Shown piece after piece: positions 45,017-54,113 of a stretch of DNA of 64,000 bases. Origin of the DNA: Paenibacillus_AB hodogayensis (GTDB lineage Bacteria; Bacillota; Bacilli; Paenibacillales; NBRC-103111); the NCBI RefSeq assembly GCF_039536325.1, contig NZ_BAAAYO010000002.1, positions 372,001 to 436,000 of the forward strand, in the 5' to 3' direction. The translations under genes were made by a program, and so were the position numbers. The notes beneath the pieces are model-generated. The model did no database searches and was not told the DNA's origin. It saw only the letters and a list, made by a program, of their open reading frames with translations. Every line of letters begins with the position of its first letter. Within the stretch, counting starts at the first letter, position 1.

Positions 45017-46309
45017 CTATTGGAGCCCGTCCAGCAGTTTATTCACTTCTTCGTTTGCCCCCCGCAGCGCCGTATTGACATCGACCTGCTTGTTGTAGTA
45101 ATTGACAAAATGCTTTTCCAGTATGGTCCCTACTTGTCCGACGTATTTCCCGCGGTTTTTCAAATCGACGGCATGGCTTTTGAAAATGCCGGTCATGTTT
45201 TTGCCCTTCAGCTCCGGAATATCGGCGCCTAGCTGGTTATTGAATGCCGGGTCCTGCATGGCCGTTTGCCGGGCCAGCTTCCTGGCGATCATGGACTGCA
45301 TCTCGTCCGACACGAAAGCCGCCAATACTTGCATCGCCGCATCCTTATGCTTGCTCGTGCTCGTAATGGCGAGCGATCCGGCGTTGACCTCGTCGAACAC
45401 GTCCTTATGTCCGGGCAAGCTCGGGTATTGGACGACATCCCAGTTCATGCCCGATTTGCCGGCGTCGGCCAGCAGCGTCAGCAGATTGACCGTAGCGTAC
45501 ATGGCCAAATTCCGTTCTTTGAGGAAGCTGTCGTTTCTCACCGTTGTAAACGGAACGGGCGCCTCGTTGCCCGGGATCGAATGAATGCTGTTCATCAGCT
45601 CGAAAGCCGACCGCCATTCCGGCGTTTCGAACGTGCCCTTCTTGTTCCGGGGGTCGTACAAGGAAGCTCCCATAATGCGTCCGAACCGCTGAATGGCATA
45701 CTGCGCCAGTCCTTGATACTTGGTTCCACCGTCTGTCCGGGACACTTTGCGCGCCAGCTCGATCGTCTCTTGCCAGGTCATCCCGTCCCGGGGGTATTCC
45801 ACCCCGAATTTATCGAAAATATCTTTGTTGTAATATAAAGCGATAAAATTTTCCCAGAACGGAAGACCGTTCAGTTCGTCCGCCTTGGTCACGCGATGGG
45901 CGTTCAGTGCAACCTGATCGAGCTTGCTCAAATCCACCTTGTGCTTTTTGACCAACGGGGTAATGTCAGTCAGCAGACCGAAATCGAGATACGAGTCGAT
46001 GTTTCCCGTATGCGTAATAATAATGTCCGGCGTATCGCCCGTGGTGATCAGGTTTTCGATTTTTCCGGTTAGTTTTTGGATCGTAATGTGCGGGTACTGC
46101 TTCATCGCCAAGGCGTACATCATATCCAACTCGGCTTCCGGCAGTCCTCCCGTGCTCAGGATCGTAACCGTAACCGGCTCCGCTTGAGCCGCCGCTTCCG
46201 GAGCGGAAGGACGTTCCGACGGAGCGCTTGCCTGTTCTGTGCCGCACCCTCCCATCGCGGCTGCCGCCGCCACCAATACGGATAAAGCTAAACCGGATTT
46301 TCTGTACAT
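45017..46309 (-). CDS. Solute-binding lipoprotein (family 1)
   Basis: A 430-residue extracellular binding protein: lipobox AMGGC with Cys22, linker, then TVTILSTGGLPEAELD..., YNKDIFDKFGVEYPRDGMTWQETIELA and SIPGNEAP. ATG 46309 has GGGGGA at seven bases; ATG 46315 is too close. It is a clear tandem paralogue of the next gene upstream (shared YPHIT, ALYYNK-x-FDKFGV-YP-DGMTW, SIPGNE/TIPGNE). Confidence 0.92.
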   Translation of the reverse strand: MYRKSGLALSVLVAAAAAMGGCGTEQASAPSERPSAPEAAAQAEPVTVTILSTGGLPEAELDMMYALAMKQYPHITIQKLTGKIENLITTGDTPDIIITHTGNIDSYLDFGLLTDITPLVKKHKVDLSKLDQVALNAHRVTKADELNGLPFWENFIALYYNKDIFDKFGVEYPRDGMTWQETIELARKVSRTDGGTKYQGLAQYAIQRFGRIMGASLYDPRNKKGTFETPEWRSAFELMNSIHSIPGNEAPVPFTTVRNDSFLKERNLAMYATVNLLTLLADAGKSGMNWDVVQYPSLPGHKDVFDEVNAGSLAITSTSKHKDAAMQVLAAFVSDEMQSMIARKLARQTAMQDPAFNNQLGADIPELKGKNMTGIFKSHAVDLKNRGKYVGQVGTILEKHFVNYYNKQVDVNTALRGANEEVNKLLDGLQ

Positions 46310-46327
46310 TGCCATTCCCCCTGCTGT

Positions 46328-47707
46328 TTATTTTTTTCCGAGCTGCGTGCCCAGATAACTGTCGATTTGCTCGTCGGCGTCGCGCAAAGCCGTATTCAAG
46401 TCTTTCGCGCCGCTTGCATAGTCCTTGAAGTTGTTCAGTCCGAATGCCTTCGTGTCCGAATAATAATTCGTTCGAATTGGCGAAGGAATCCTGTTGCTTT
46501 TGAAAATGCTTCCGATACGCTTGTCCTTGACGAAGTCCATGTCCGATGCGAACGCCTTCTGGAGCGCCGGGTCCCGAAGCGGCGACAAGCGGGCCGTTTC
46601 CTTGGTCATAATCAGCTGCGTCTCGTCCGAAGTAACCGCTTCCGCCACAAGCATCGCGGCATCTTTGTTTCTCGCCGTTGGGGGGATGACGAGTATATGC
46701 GCGTCCACATCGGTATTGACATGCGGAGCTCCCGGTATGCCGGGGTATTCCGCAACATCCCAATCGAGTCCTTGCGCCGTCGCGTCTCCGAGCTGGTCGA
46801 ACAAGTTGACGGTGGCCATCATCGCTACGGCGCCTTGCAGAAAGTCGGCGATTCCGTTGCTCGCGTTGACGTCCTTCACTTCATTGCCGGGAATCGTATA
46901 AATCGTTTTGGCGATTTCGAAAACGGTTCTCCAGCCCGGATTCATCATATTGGATCTCATCGTTGTCCGATCGGCGTAATCAAGAGCCGCCTGGCGAGCG
47001 ATCCGGCTCATGCCTTCCGGGTCCAGTCCGCGATAGGCAACGCCCCCCTCCCGACGGGAAAGCTTCTTCGCGATCTCGATCGCGTCGTACCAGGTCATGC
47101 CGTCCAGCGGGTAGGGGACGCCGAACTTGTCGAACAGCCCTTTGTTGTAATACAAGGCCGTAAAATTAACCGCATAGGGAAGACCGAGCAGCTCTCCCCG
47201 GTCCGTGCGCAACGAATCGAGAATAGCGCGGTCGAACCGGTTCAGATCGATGCCATGCTTGCGAACGAGAGCATTGATATCCCCGACAATGGCCTTATCG
47301 TACAATTCCTGCAACAATCCGTTATGCGTCTGGATCAGATCGGGTATATCGCCCGCAGCGAATATATTGGTCAAATTGCCGCCCATCCGCTTGACCGTAA
47401 TGTGCGGATATTTGCGAAGGACCGGCTGTACGATAATTTTGTCGAAATCGGCATCGGTGAGCGGCATCGCCGGGTAAAAGCCAACCGTTACCGGCAACGG
47501 CTGCGCCGCCGCGGCTCCATCCGGCACGCCGGCCACCGCTTCGCCTGACGGAGAAGCCCCCTGGGCCTCCTCCTTCTCCTCGCATGCGGCGAGCAGCACG
47601 ACCAGCACCAAACATGCGAGTCCCGTTAGCAGCCCCGCGTTCAAGCGCTTCTTCAACCGTTCGCCCCCCTGCCCTCCTTTCTCCCTGCCGCTTGTTCCGC
47701 TTCTCAT
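46328..47707 (-). CDS. Solute-binding lipoprotein (family 1), paralogue of the 45017-46309 product
   Basis: An extracellular binding protein of 459 residues from ATG 47707 (AAGGGGAG six bases upstream). A TTG at 47656 with GGGGGG at seven bases would give the more typical lipoprotein start KKRLNAGLLTGL, with lipobox LLAAC. Both starts are plausible. Body: YPHITVKRMGGNLTNIF, ALYYNKGLFDKFGVPYP, TIPGNEVKD. First of the binding-protein trio; divergent from the beta-helix gene at 48130. Confidence 0.9.
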   Translation of the reverse strand: MRSGTSGREKGGQGGERLKKRLNAGLLTGLACLVLVVLLAACEEKEEAQGASPSGEAVAGVPDGAAAAQPLPVTVGFYPAMPLTDADFDKIIVQPVLRKYPHITVKRMGGNLTNIFAAGDIPDLIQTHNGLLQELYDKAIVGDINALVRKHGIDLNRFDRAILDSLRTDRGELLGLPYAVNFTALYYNKGLFDKFGVPYPLDGMTWYDAIEIAKKLSRREGGVAYRGLDPEGMSRIARQAALDYADRTTMRSNMMNPGWRTVFEIAKTIYTIPGNEVKDVNASNGIADFLQGAVAMMATVNLFDQLGDATAQGLDWDVAEYPGIPGAPHVNTDVDAHILVIPPTARNKDAAMLVAEAVTSDETQLIMTKETARLSPLRDPALQKAFASDMDFVKDKRIGSIFKSNRIPSPIRTNYYSDTKAFGLNNFKDYASGAKDLNTALRDADEQIDSYLGTQLGKK

Positions 47708-48129
47708 ACGCTTCTCCCCTTCTCCTCCCAAACGGCCCGGTACGGACGGAATCCCCGATTCCATAATGACCGTTCCGGCGTCCGGGAGTATAGTCGCAAT
47801 TTGTATTTGGTACTTTCAATTTGTTACGTTCCCCGTTGTAACGAAGATTTCGCTTGTCCTCATTCTTATATAGCCATGCGCCGGGAATCGGCCTTCCGCG
47901 ATCCGGCTTGGCGCGCCGTTCCGGGCATTATCCCGACAAGAAAGCCTCTTATGCCTTATCGTAATGGATTATGCATGAACGGGGTACTGTAACTTTTTGA
48001 ATATCCGAAAGACAAATTGCAAGTATACGGCCGGGCGCCCTTTGTCCGATGATAAAGGAAGAGAGGCGGATTGTCCGCGCGAATGGTCTGTCGTCGCCAA
48101 GCCGCCTTTACGACAAGGAGGGAAATAGG
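47708..48129. other. Divergent intergenic region (422 bp)
   Basis: Separates the binding-protein trio from the beta-helix gene. AT-richer than average from about 47790. A TATACT at 47786-47791 (minus strand) could be the -10 of the trio, but no good -35 is at the right distance. No gene, hairpin terminator or riboswitch was recognised. Confidence 0.4.
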
Positions 48130-49911
48130 ATGCATAATTCGAAACAGACGGAACCGGAGCAGCAGGGTACGGATCAACAATGGAGCCGAAGAAAGCTATT
48201 GGCGGCGATGGGCATCTCCGGGGCGATACTGGGAACGCAATCTTGGCTGCCGACGAGTTTCGCCGATTCGAGCGTTACGGAAAGCGTGTACGGGACTTGC
48301 GACGGGCTGGAAGAGCAGATTACCAAGTTGAAGAGGGACGTAGAGGAGCGCGGGCTGCTTGCTATCGACTTCGGGGCGGCGGGCGACGGGACAACCGACG
48401 ACACGTCAGCGATCCAGGCGGGAATCGATGCTATCGCGGCAAGTGGCGGAGGGACTTTGGTGCTAACCGGCATTCATCTTATTACGCATATGCTCGATTT
48501 AAAGAGGCAGGTCGCTTTGTATTTTGTCGAAGGGTCCAGGCTGCATTTGAAAGCGAATACAAAAGGATTGAATATGCAGCAGGATACGGCTCTCCTCGGA
48601 AAAGCGTATCTGTATGTCGACGTAAACGGCTATACGGAATCCGCCTTGTACCTCAACGCCGCTCTCGTCACCGGTGTATCCTATCAATATACGTATATCG
48701 AAACGCTCCGCATAGAAGGGAATGTGCTGAACAATACGGGAAACGGCATTCATTTGGATGCCGCCTCCGCTCCGTCCAGACTCAGTTTCGTGAGGTTCAA
48801 CAATTTGCGGATCAGAGGCTTCGGCAAAGGGATTTTCATGGACGCTCCTCCCCATGTCGGCGATACGGTTAATTATAATTACATCACCGGGAACATTCTC
48901 AACAATGTGGTGATCAGCGATTGCGATTATTATATTTACGGGACAGGCGATCATACGGCGCTCAATCAGGTAGACGGCAATACGTTCAACAACGTGCAGC
49001 TTCAGTACAATAACCGGTGTAAAGAAATGATCCATTTGGAAGGCCGGGGCAATATCGTGAACGCTTTTATTTGGGACGCCATCAATAAAAATTGCCTGAT
49101 GGTCAACCTGACGCCGTCGACCCGGCAAAACCAGATCTTTTTAAACTTTTTGGACGGCAGCAACTATATAGACGCGGGGCAATACAATTATTTGAGTTTG
49201 CGCGACCTGAACGGCCACAAAATCCCGTATAAAGAAAAATTGACGTATTTGCCGAGCGGCGATTACCGGAAATACAACGGGGATTACGAAGATATATTTC
49301 ACGCCGCGCCCGTCCTTCATCAAGTATCGATCGTAAGCGGGGCGGATAAGATTGTCGAAGGGAATCTGGACCATGTTTTTCAAGGAAAAACCAATCAATA
49401 CTTGAGGCTGAATTTGGCGGGGGGTGCCGTCTTTGCATTTGAGGTCGTCTTTAACGGCAACCATTATTACGGAAACGCCAACGATTATGTCACCGGCGGC
49501 ATTGAAAATGTGGGGATTTACTTCATGTACAATCGATGCCCCGAACAAATCCGGCTGGATGTAACCGATTTGGACGGGGTGCTTTACACAACCGTACAAG
49601 ATATGCAGCATATGCGGTATTTGCCCGCTTACACGCTAAGAAGCAATGTGTTGAACGGATTGATGAAAGGAGTGCGCAAAATCAAGTTTACGTTTACCGG
49701 GCAATATGCCGTGGACGTACGGCTAGGCCGGGTATTCGGTCATTCCTACTCGATCGGCGGGAACAAATATTTGGCCAATAGCGGCGATTACGTTGCCGGA
49801 GATTTGACCTTTATCCAAAGCGGTCATGGCGTCGTGCTCACTTCGCCCAACGGAAGCAAATTCAAGCTGAAAGTTTCCGATAGCGGAGCATTGACGATCG
49901 TCGAGCTGTAA
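48130..49911 (+). CDS. Tat-exported right-handed beta-helix protein (pectate lyase 3-like)
   Basis: A 593-residue secreted protein. A Tat-type signal (WSRRKLLAAMGISGAIL, about residues 18-35) precedes a short coiled coil (about 55-75). The beta-helix entry motif DFGAAGDGTTDDTSAIQAGID (about 80-100) is typical of Pectate_lyase_3/GH28-like and tailspike proteins, followed by Asn-rich turns (FNNLRI, GNTFNNVQL). No catalytic triad is evident. C-terminal ~190 residues form a separate beta-rich domain. ATG 48130 is eight bases after AAGGAGGG. Visibly AT-richer than neighbouring genes, so possibly acquired. Polysaccharide binding or cleavage is likely but not proven. Confidence 0.82.
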   Translation: MHNSKQTEPEQQGTDQQWSRRKLLAAMGISGAILGTQSWLPTSFADSSVTESVYGTCDGLEEQITKLKRDVEERGLLAIDFGAAGDGTTDDTSAIQAGIDAIAASGGGTLVLTGIHLITHMLDLKRQVALYFVEGSRLHLKANTKGLNMQQDTALLGKAYLYVDVNGYTESALYLNAALVTGVSYQYTYIETLRIEGNVLNNTGNGIHLDAASAPSRLSFVRFNNLRIRGFGKGIFMDAPPHVGDTVNYNYITGNILNNVVISDCDYYIYGTGDHTALNQVDGNTFNNVQLQYNNRCKEMIHLEGRGNIVNAFIWDAINKNCLMVNLTPSTRQNQIFLNFLDGSNYIDAGQYNYLSLRDLNGHKIPYKEKLTYLPSGDYRKYNGDYEDIFHAAPVLHQVSIVSGADKIVEGNLDHVFQGKTNQYLRLNLAGGAVFAFEVVFNGNHYYGNANDYVTGGIENVGIYFMYNRCPEQIRLDVTDLDGVLYTTVQDMQHMRYLPAYTLRSNVLNGLMKGVRKIKFTFTGQYAVDVRLGRVFGHSYSIGGNKYLANSGDYVAGDLTFIQSGHGVVLTSPNGSKFKLKVSDSGALTIVEL

Positions 49912-50019
49912 GGCCGCCAACCGGGGGCGGCACGGCTATCGGATGGATGGCCGAAGTCTGCCCTGTATGCGAGAGCAGTGCTTCCCCTGCGTCTTTCATC
50001 CCGGCCCATCCGCCCGGTC

Positions 50020-50051
50020 GGATGGCCTTGCCCGATACGGTCTGGCCATCC
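50020..50051. other. Inverted repeat between beta-helix and aquaporin genes
   Basis: GGATGGCC and GGCCATCC are perfect arms around 16 bases. No T run follows on either strand. Probably a weak terminator or structure between convergent genes. Confidence 0.4.
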
Positions 50052-50145
50052 GCGTTTCACTTGCATCAATGAAAACCGTTTCCGCGGAATAAAACACGCC
50101 TGCTTTGCGAGCCGACGTGCAGCCGCGACGATCCGCAGAGCGGAG

Positions 50146-50832
50146 TTAGCCCGCTTTGCGGACGTTCAGTGTCCGGAACGCGATAGCGGCGAGCGCCGCT
50201 CCAACGAAAGGCGCCGTCACGAACACCCACAGCTCGGAGAGTGCCTCCCCGCCAAGCAGAATGGCAGGTCCGAAGCTGCGCGCCGGGTTGACCGACGTGC
50301 CGGTCAGACCGATGCCGAGCAGATGGACGAGCGTCAGCGTAAGCCCGATGACCAATCCCGCCACCTTCCCGTTCGCCGGCTCGGACGTAACCCCCATGAT
50401 CGCGTAGACGAACACGAAGGTCAGCACTATCTCCACGATGACAGCCATCAGAGCAGAGATGCCGATGCCGTAACCGTCTCCGTAGCCGTTCTGTCCAAGG
50501 TTGGCGGCCGTCTTGCCGGCGGAGTGGAAGATGGCGTACAGCAGCGCCGAACCTGCCACGGCTCCTGCGGCTTGCGCAACAAGATACGCAATAAAATCGC
50601 GGCCGGACAGCTTTCCTCCAATCAGCATGGCCAGCGATACGGCCGGATTCACATGGCAGCCGGAGATCGGGCCGATTACATACGCAAGCGCCACGATCGA
50701 CAAGCCAAACGCCAGGGCGATGCCCGTGTACCCCAGCTCCCCTCCCGCCGTAGCCGCGCTGCCGCAGCCGAACAGCACAAGAACGAATGTGCCGATCATC
50801 TCGGCCGTTACCTTTTTCCCTAATGAATACAT
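50146..50832 (-). CDS. Aquaporin, AqpZ-like (MIP family)
   Basis: A 228-residue six-TM water channel. Both NPA loops are intact (HVNPAVS about residue 62, SVNPARS about 184). The selectivity-filter positions look AqpZ-like rather than GlpF-like: Phe in ALAFGLS, His in LVHLLGI, Thr in TGTSVNPAR and the following Arg, so water rather than glycerol is expected. ATG 50832 after GAGGAGG. The frame runs to 51006 without a site. Confidence 0.93.
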   Translation of the reverse strand: MYSLGKKVTAEMIGTFVLVLFGCGSAATAGGELGYTGIALAFGLSIVALAYVIGPISGCHVNPAVSLAMLIGGKLSGRDFIAYLVAQAAGAVAGSALLYAIFHSAGKTAANLGQNGYGDGYGIGISALMAVIVEIVLTFVFVYAIMGVTSEPANGKVAGLVIGLTLTLVHLLGIGLTGTSVNPARSFGPAILLGGEALSELWVFVTAPFVGAALAAIAFRTLNVRKAG

Positions 50833-50953
50833 ACGATCCCTCCTCGTATATGGGTATGAGTCCCGCTTTAGTATAGAGAACGGAACTGAACAAAAAATAT
50901 ACGCTCTGGAACATTTTGGACCTCTGCCGCGTCTGTTAGGGGGGGTGATCGCC

Positions 50954-51520
50954 ATGGCAAAAAAAACGCTGTTCTGGGCAGTCTGTGGAATGCTCGCTCT
51001 AGGCATGTGGCTGTTCGTTGTACCGGATCAGGCATCGGCCTGCTCCTGCGCCGGTCCAAGACCGGTAGCGGAGGAGCTCGTTCGCAAATCGGCCATTTTT
51101 AGCGGCAAGGTCGTTTCGGTGGCTAAGCCGAAAGGCCTGAACGTGTCTACCGCCGATTTGGTGGCCGTGAAATTGCAAGTGGAGGACGTATGGAAAGGAC
51201 AGGTTAGTGCCGAAACAGTCGTCTACACGGCATCCGCTTCGCCGAGCTGCGGGTACGAAGGATTTGCCGCCAATGAACGGTTTATCGTCTTCGCTTATGA
51301 AGCCGACGGAAAACTGAAGACTGGACTGTGCGAACGGACGAAGCCGCTTGCCGCCGCAACCGAGGAGCTTGCCGCCTTGGGTGCCGGATACGCTCCGGTC
51401 GCGGGCAGCGGACCGGAGGACCGTTCGCGATCCATCGTGCCGGTTTCCATCGCAGCCGGCGTGGCCGCCGCCGCTGTAGCCGCCGTCCTGCTCTTCGCGC
51501 TAAGGCGGAAGCGCCCGTAA
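50954..51520 (+). CDS. Secreted TIMP/NTR-like protein with C-terminal membrane anchor
   Basis: A 188-residue exported protein. The signal (about 1-28) ends QASA and the mature chain starts CSCAGPRPVAEELVRKSAIFSGKV, the CxC opening of tissue-inhibitor-of-metalloprotease-like (NTR/OB fold) proteins. VEDVWKGQV and CGYEGFAANERFIVFAY follow the same family pattern. A C-terminal TM (about 160-183) with RRKRP anchors it. Four to five Cys are exported, so disulfides are likely. ATG 50954 follows GGGGGGTG. Whether it inhibits a protease is unknown. Confidence 0.82.
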   Translation: MAKKTLFWAVCGMLALGMWLFVVPDQASACSCAGPRPVAEELVRKSAIFSGKVVSVAKPKGLNVSTADLVAVKLQVEDVWKGQVSAETVVYTASASPSCGYEGFAANERFIVFAYEADGKLKTGLCERTKPLAAATEELAALGAGYAPVAGSGPEDRSRSIVPVSIAAGVAAAAVAAVLLFALRRKRP

Positions 51521-51655
51521 CGATGCGTACCACAGCTGGATGAACACCGGACGATTCGGCTGCGCGCGCGCGTCTCCCGGCATGTTCCGTCCATGGCAAC
51601 CGCTTTAGAAAGCTCTGTCGGCCCTCCGAATGCCGATAGGCAGCCGGATCGGGTT

Positions 51656-51669
51656 CATAGTATACTATG
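51656..51669. promoter_or_regulatory. Perfect 14-bp palindrome before the ATPase gene
   Basis: CATAGTATACTATG contains TATACT (a candidate -10) about 55 bp before ATG 51726. No convincing -35 at 17 bp, so it may be an operator overlapping a weak promoter. The rest of 51521-51725 holds nothing. Confidence 0.4.
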
Positions 51670-51725
51670 GAAAATACGCAGGGCGTTCGGGCAAAGCCCA
51701 AGGGGCGCGACAGGAGCTGATCACG

Positions 51726-52490
51726 ATGGATTTACGCGATCCTTACCTCAGAGGGGTCGAACTCGACAGGACGGGCATTCCTTCCTTCCGGCAATACCCG
51801 TTTCACCTGGGTGCCATTCGCAGCCTGCACCGATTGGAGCTGCATCCCCAGGTGACCTACATCGTCGGCGATAACGGAGCGGGTAAATCCACTTTGATGG
51901 AAGCGATCGCCGTTGCCTGGGGGTTCAACCCGGAAGGCGGTACGAAAAACTTCAGCTTCGCCACGCGCCCCTCCCATTCCGCGCTGCACGAGCATATCCG
52001 GCTGGTGCGGGGAAGCCGCAAGCCTCGCGACGGTTTTTTCTTCCGGGCGGAAAGCTACTACAATCTGGCGACGCATATGGAGGAACTGGACAACGACTTT
52101 TCGTTCGGCCCGCCGATCCGCGATTCGTACGGAGGCCAATCGCTGCACGAGCAGTCCCACGGGGAATCGTTTTTTGCCGCGTTCCTGCACCGGTTCGGCG
52201 GACAAGGGCTGTACATTCTCGACGAGCCGGAAGCGGCTCTGTCCCCGCTGCGGCAGATGGCCATGCTCGCCCGCATGCGTGAGCTGGTGGAGGCAAGCTC
52301 GCAATTTATCATCTCGACGCATTCCCCGATCTTGATGGCCTATCCGGGAGCGACGATCTATCAACTGACGGCGGACGGCATCGAGTTGAAAGCCTACGAG
52401 GAAACCGACCCCTATATCATTACGAAGCAGTTTCTCAACAACCGGGATAAAATGCTGAACGAGCTGTTCGGCAGCGGACACTCCACCTAA
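51726..52490 (+). CDS. AAA/ABC-type ATPase (predicted ATPase, COG3910-like)
   Basis: A 254-residue single-domain ATPase: Walker A GDNGAGKST (about residues 48-56), signature-like QSHGESFFAAF, Walker B LYILDEPEAALSP (about 160-172), switch motif FIISTHSPILMAYPGA. The SHGES signature and short length match the stand-alone RecF/ABC-like ATPases found widely in bacteria with no known partner. ATG 51726 after AGGAG. Function unknown; no nuclease gene is adjacent. Confidence 0.87.
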   Translation: MDLRDPYLRGVELDRTGIPSFRQYPFHLGAIRSLHRLELHPQVTYIVGDNGAGKSTLMEAIAVAWGFNPEGGTKNFSFATRPSHSALHEHIRLVRGSRKPRDGFFFRAESYYNLATHMEELDNDFSFGPPIRDSYGGQSLHEQSHGESFFAAFLHRFGGQGLYILDEPEAALSPLRQMAMLARMRELVEASSQFIISTHSPILMAYPGATIYQLTADGIELKAYEETDPYIITKQFLNNRDKMLNELFGSGHST

Positions 52491-52506
52491 GCGGGCAAAC
52501 GCAAGC

Positions 52507-52534
52507 GCCGCCCCCGGAGTTAGCCGGGGGCGGC
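52507..52534. terminator. Strong hairpin between convergent genes
   Basis: GCCGCCCCCGG, loop AGTTAG, CCGGGGGCGGC: perfect 11-bp stem. A T run (TTTTTT) appears 18 bases later on the plus strand. Confidence 0.7.
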
Positions 52535-52570
52535 AGCGTCGTCGGATGCTCCTTTTTTCAAGGCACCCTA

Positions 52571-52984
52571 CTAATAATAAGTTTTGTCGGCTTCCGTCGT
52601 CGCGATGGCGTCGATCTCCAGCAGCAGATCATAGTTCAGTTCGCAATAAACGACAGTACGCGCCGGATAAGGGGGCTGAAAGTAATGCCGGTACAGCTCG
52701 TTAAAGCGAATATACAAGCTGCGGTCGGATAAGTACACCGTCATCTGAACGATATTGTCCAGCGTTAACCCGGCCTTGGCCAGGATATCCGCAATATTGC
52801 GCATCGTAAACTCCATCTGCGTCTCCAGGTCCGGACCAGCCACCCTCCTGGCCTGAAGATCGATCCCCGCCTGACCGGATACGTACACGGTCGAGCCGCT
52901 GCGCACCGCCATCGAGAAAGGCGGTCGCTGCAAAATGTTTTCCGGCGAGGCCTGATTCGCGTGCTGCTCTCCCCTGCTGCTCAT
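52571..52984 (-). CDS. RidA/YjgF-family enamine deaminase-like protein
   Basis: A 137-residue RidA-type protein: RPPFSMAVRSGSTVYVSGQ, QMEFTMRNIADILAKAGLTLDNIVQMTVYLSD, YPARTVVYCELNYDLLLEIDAIA with the substrate Arg (in PARTV) conserved. Trimers of this family hydrolyse reactive enamine/imine intermediates. It follows the unknown gene by 10 bp at the end of the SDR-creatininase operon, so a specific deaminase step in that pathway is likely. ATG 52984; a frame start at 53014 would overlap the upstream gene. Confidence 0.9.
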   Translation of the reverse strand: MSSRGEQHANQASPENILQRPPFSMAVRSGSTVYVSGQAGIDLQARRVAGPDLETQMEFTMRNIADILAKAGLTLDNIVQMTVYLSDRSLYIRFNELYRHYFQPPYPARTVVYCELNYDLLLEIDAIATTEADKTYY

Positions 52985-52994
52985 GTTCGTCCGA

Positions 52995-54113
52995 TCAACT
53001 CCCTTTCTCCACATCGTATTGAATATCGAGCAGCGGCGTATCGACCCGGTTGCGGGTATACAGCGACTCCATCCCGTAGTCGATCAGACCGGTACTCATA
53101 TAGACGCGTTCCATCGGAAACGGCTCCTTGCCGCTTATGATAAAGTTTTCCACCAGCCTGGTCAGCCTCTCGAAATGGCCAAACGGACGGCCTTTCTCGC
53201 TGTCGCAGCGGGCTGCGGTCACCCCCCCGTTCTCCGTGCGGAAGGCATAGCCCCACTGATCGACGAGATCCTTGAACTGGATCACATACCCTTTCGTACC
53301 GTCCGCATAGTCGGCGGCGAACAGCACCGGATCGGCTTGCTGCACGCGCGGATGACCGCCGGGGACGTCAGGGTAGGCCCCGAGCGCCTGAAGCATCAGC
53401 TGCTCCGGCCATTCGCCGCGGTCCATCGCCTCCCATACGTCCGCTCCCTCCAACGCCCAAACGGATCGCACGCCGCTTTCCCCTCCGCGCCGTTTCTCGG
53501 CAAGCGATTGAAGCACCTCCAGCCCGTGGTAGCCGTATGCCTCGATCGAGGTCGAGAAGCTGATGATCAACCATTCGCTGGCCGACACGAGCAGCTCCGG
53601 ATCGTATGCCGGGACCGGGTCCGTATGGGGAATCGAGGAGCCTGCCATAAACGGAATCCGCCTGCGCTTCAGCTCGTCGTACATCCATTTCGCCTCGCCC
53701 ATGTCGTAGGACAGATGCTTGTCGGAGAAGATGGGCACCGTCAACGCAAGCCCATCCAACGCCTCCAGCGTTTCCTTCAGCAGCCGGTAACGAGGATACT
53801 GCTTCTGCCGCTTCTCGTTCACGGGATAATCGCCATGCTCCCCGATAATAATGATTCCGTCGATCGTTCCGTCGATATGGGGCGCCCGGACCGTTTCCTC
53901 AATCGTCGGATAAATCGGCACGCCCCGCTTCGCCGCCATCTCCCGGCTCATATCGTTGTCGGGCACTTGGTCCGTGTAGATTGAGACGACCTCCACTTGC
54001 GGCGTATAGTCGAAATCCCCCAGCAGCCTGCCAAGAATGACATCGGCATGGGCGTTGAACCGGTACTCCGTCACAATAACCGCTACCCGCTTCCGTCCCT
54101 CGCGATAACTCAT
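52995..54113 (-). CDS. Conserved protein of unknown function in creatininase operon
   Basis: A 372-residue soluble protein that I do not recognise. VAVIVTEYRFNAHADVILGRLL at the start and GTIDGIIIIGEHGDYP (about 80-96) look like a Rossmann-type alpha/beta domain; FSDKHLSYDMGEAKWMYDEL and PFMAGSSIPHTDP follow. Two His-rich spots (NAHAD, GEHGD) could bind metal. The C-terminal half is mixed. Its ATG overlaps the creatininase stop by 4 bases (GTGA/ATGA type), indicating tight coupling. A Gfo/Idh-like oxidoreductase is possible but not supported by a clear GxGxxG. Confidence 0.7.
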   Translation of the reverse strand: MSYREGRKRVAVIVTEYRFNAHADVILGRLLGDFDYTPQVEVVSIYTDQVPDNDMSREMAAKRGVPIYPTIEETVRAPHIDGTIDGIIIIGEHGDYPVNEKRQKQYPRYRLLKETLEALDGLALTVPIFSDKHLSYDMGEAKWMYDELKRRRIPFMAGSSIPHTDPVPAYDPELLVSASEWLIISFSTSIEAYGYHGLEVLQSLAEKRRGGESGVRSVWALEGADVWEAMDRGEWPEQLMLQALGAYPDVPGGHPRVQQADPVLFAADYADGTKGYVIQFKDLVDQWGYAFRTENGGVTAARCDSEKGRPFGHFERLTRLVENFIISGKEPFPMERVYMSTGLIDYGMESLYTRNRVDTPLLDIQYDVEKGS

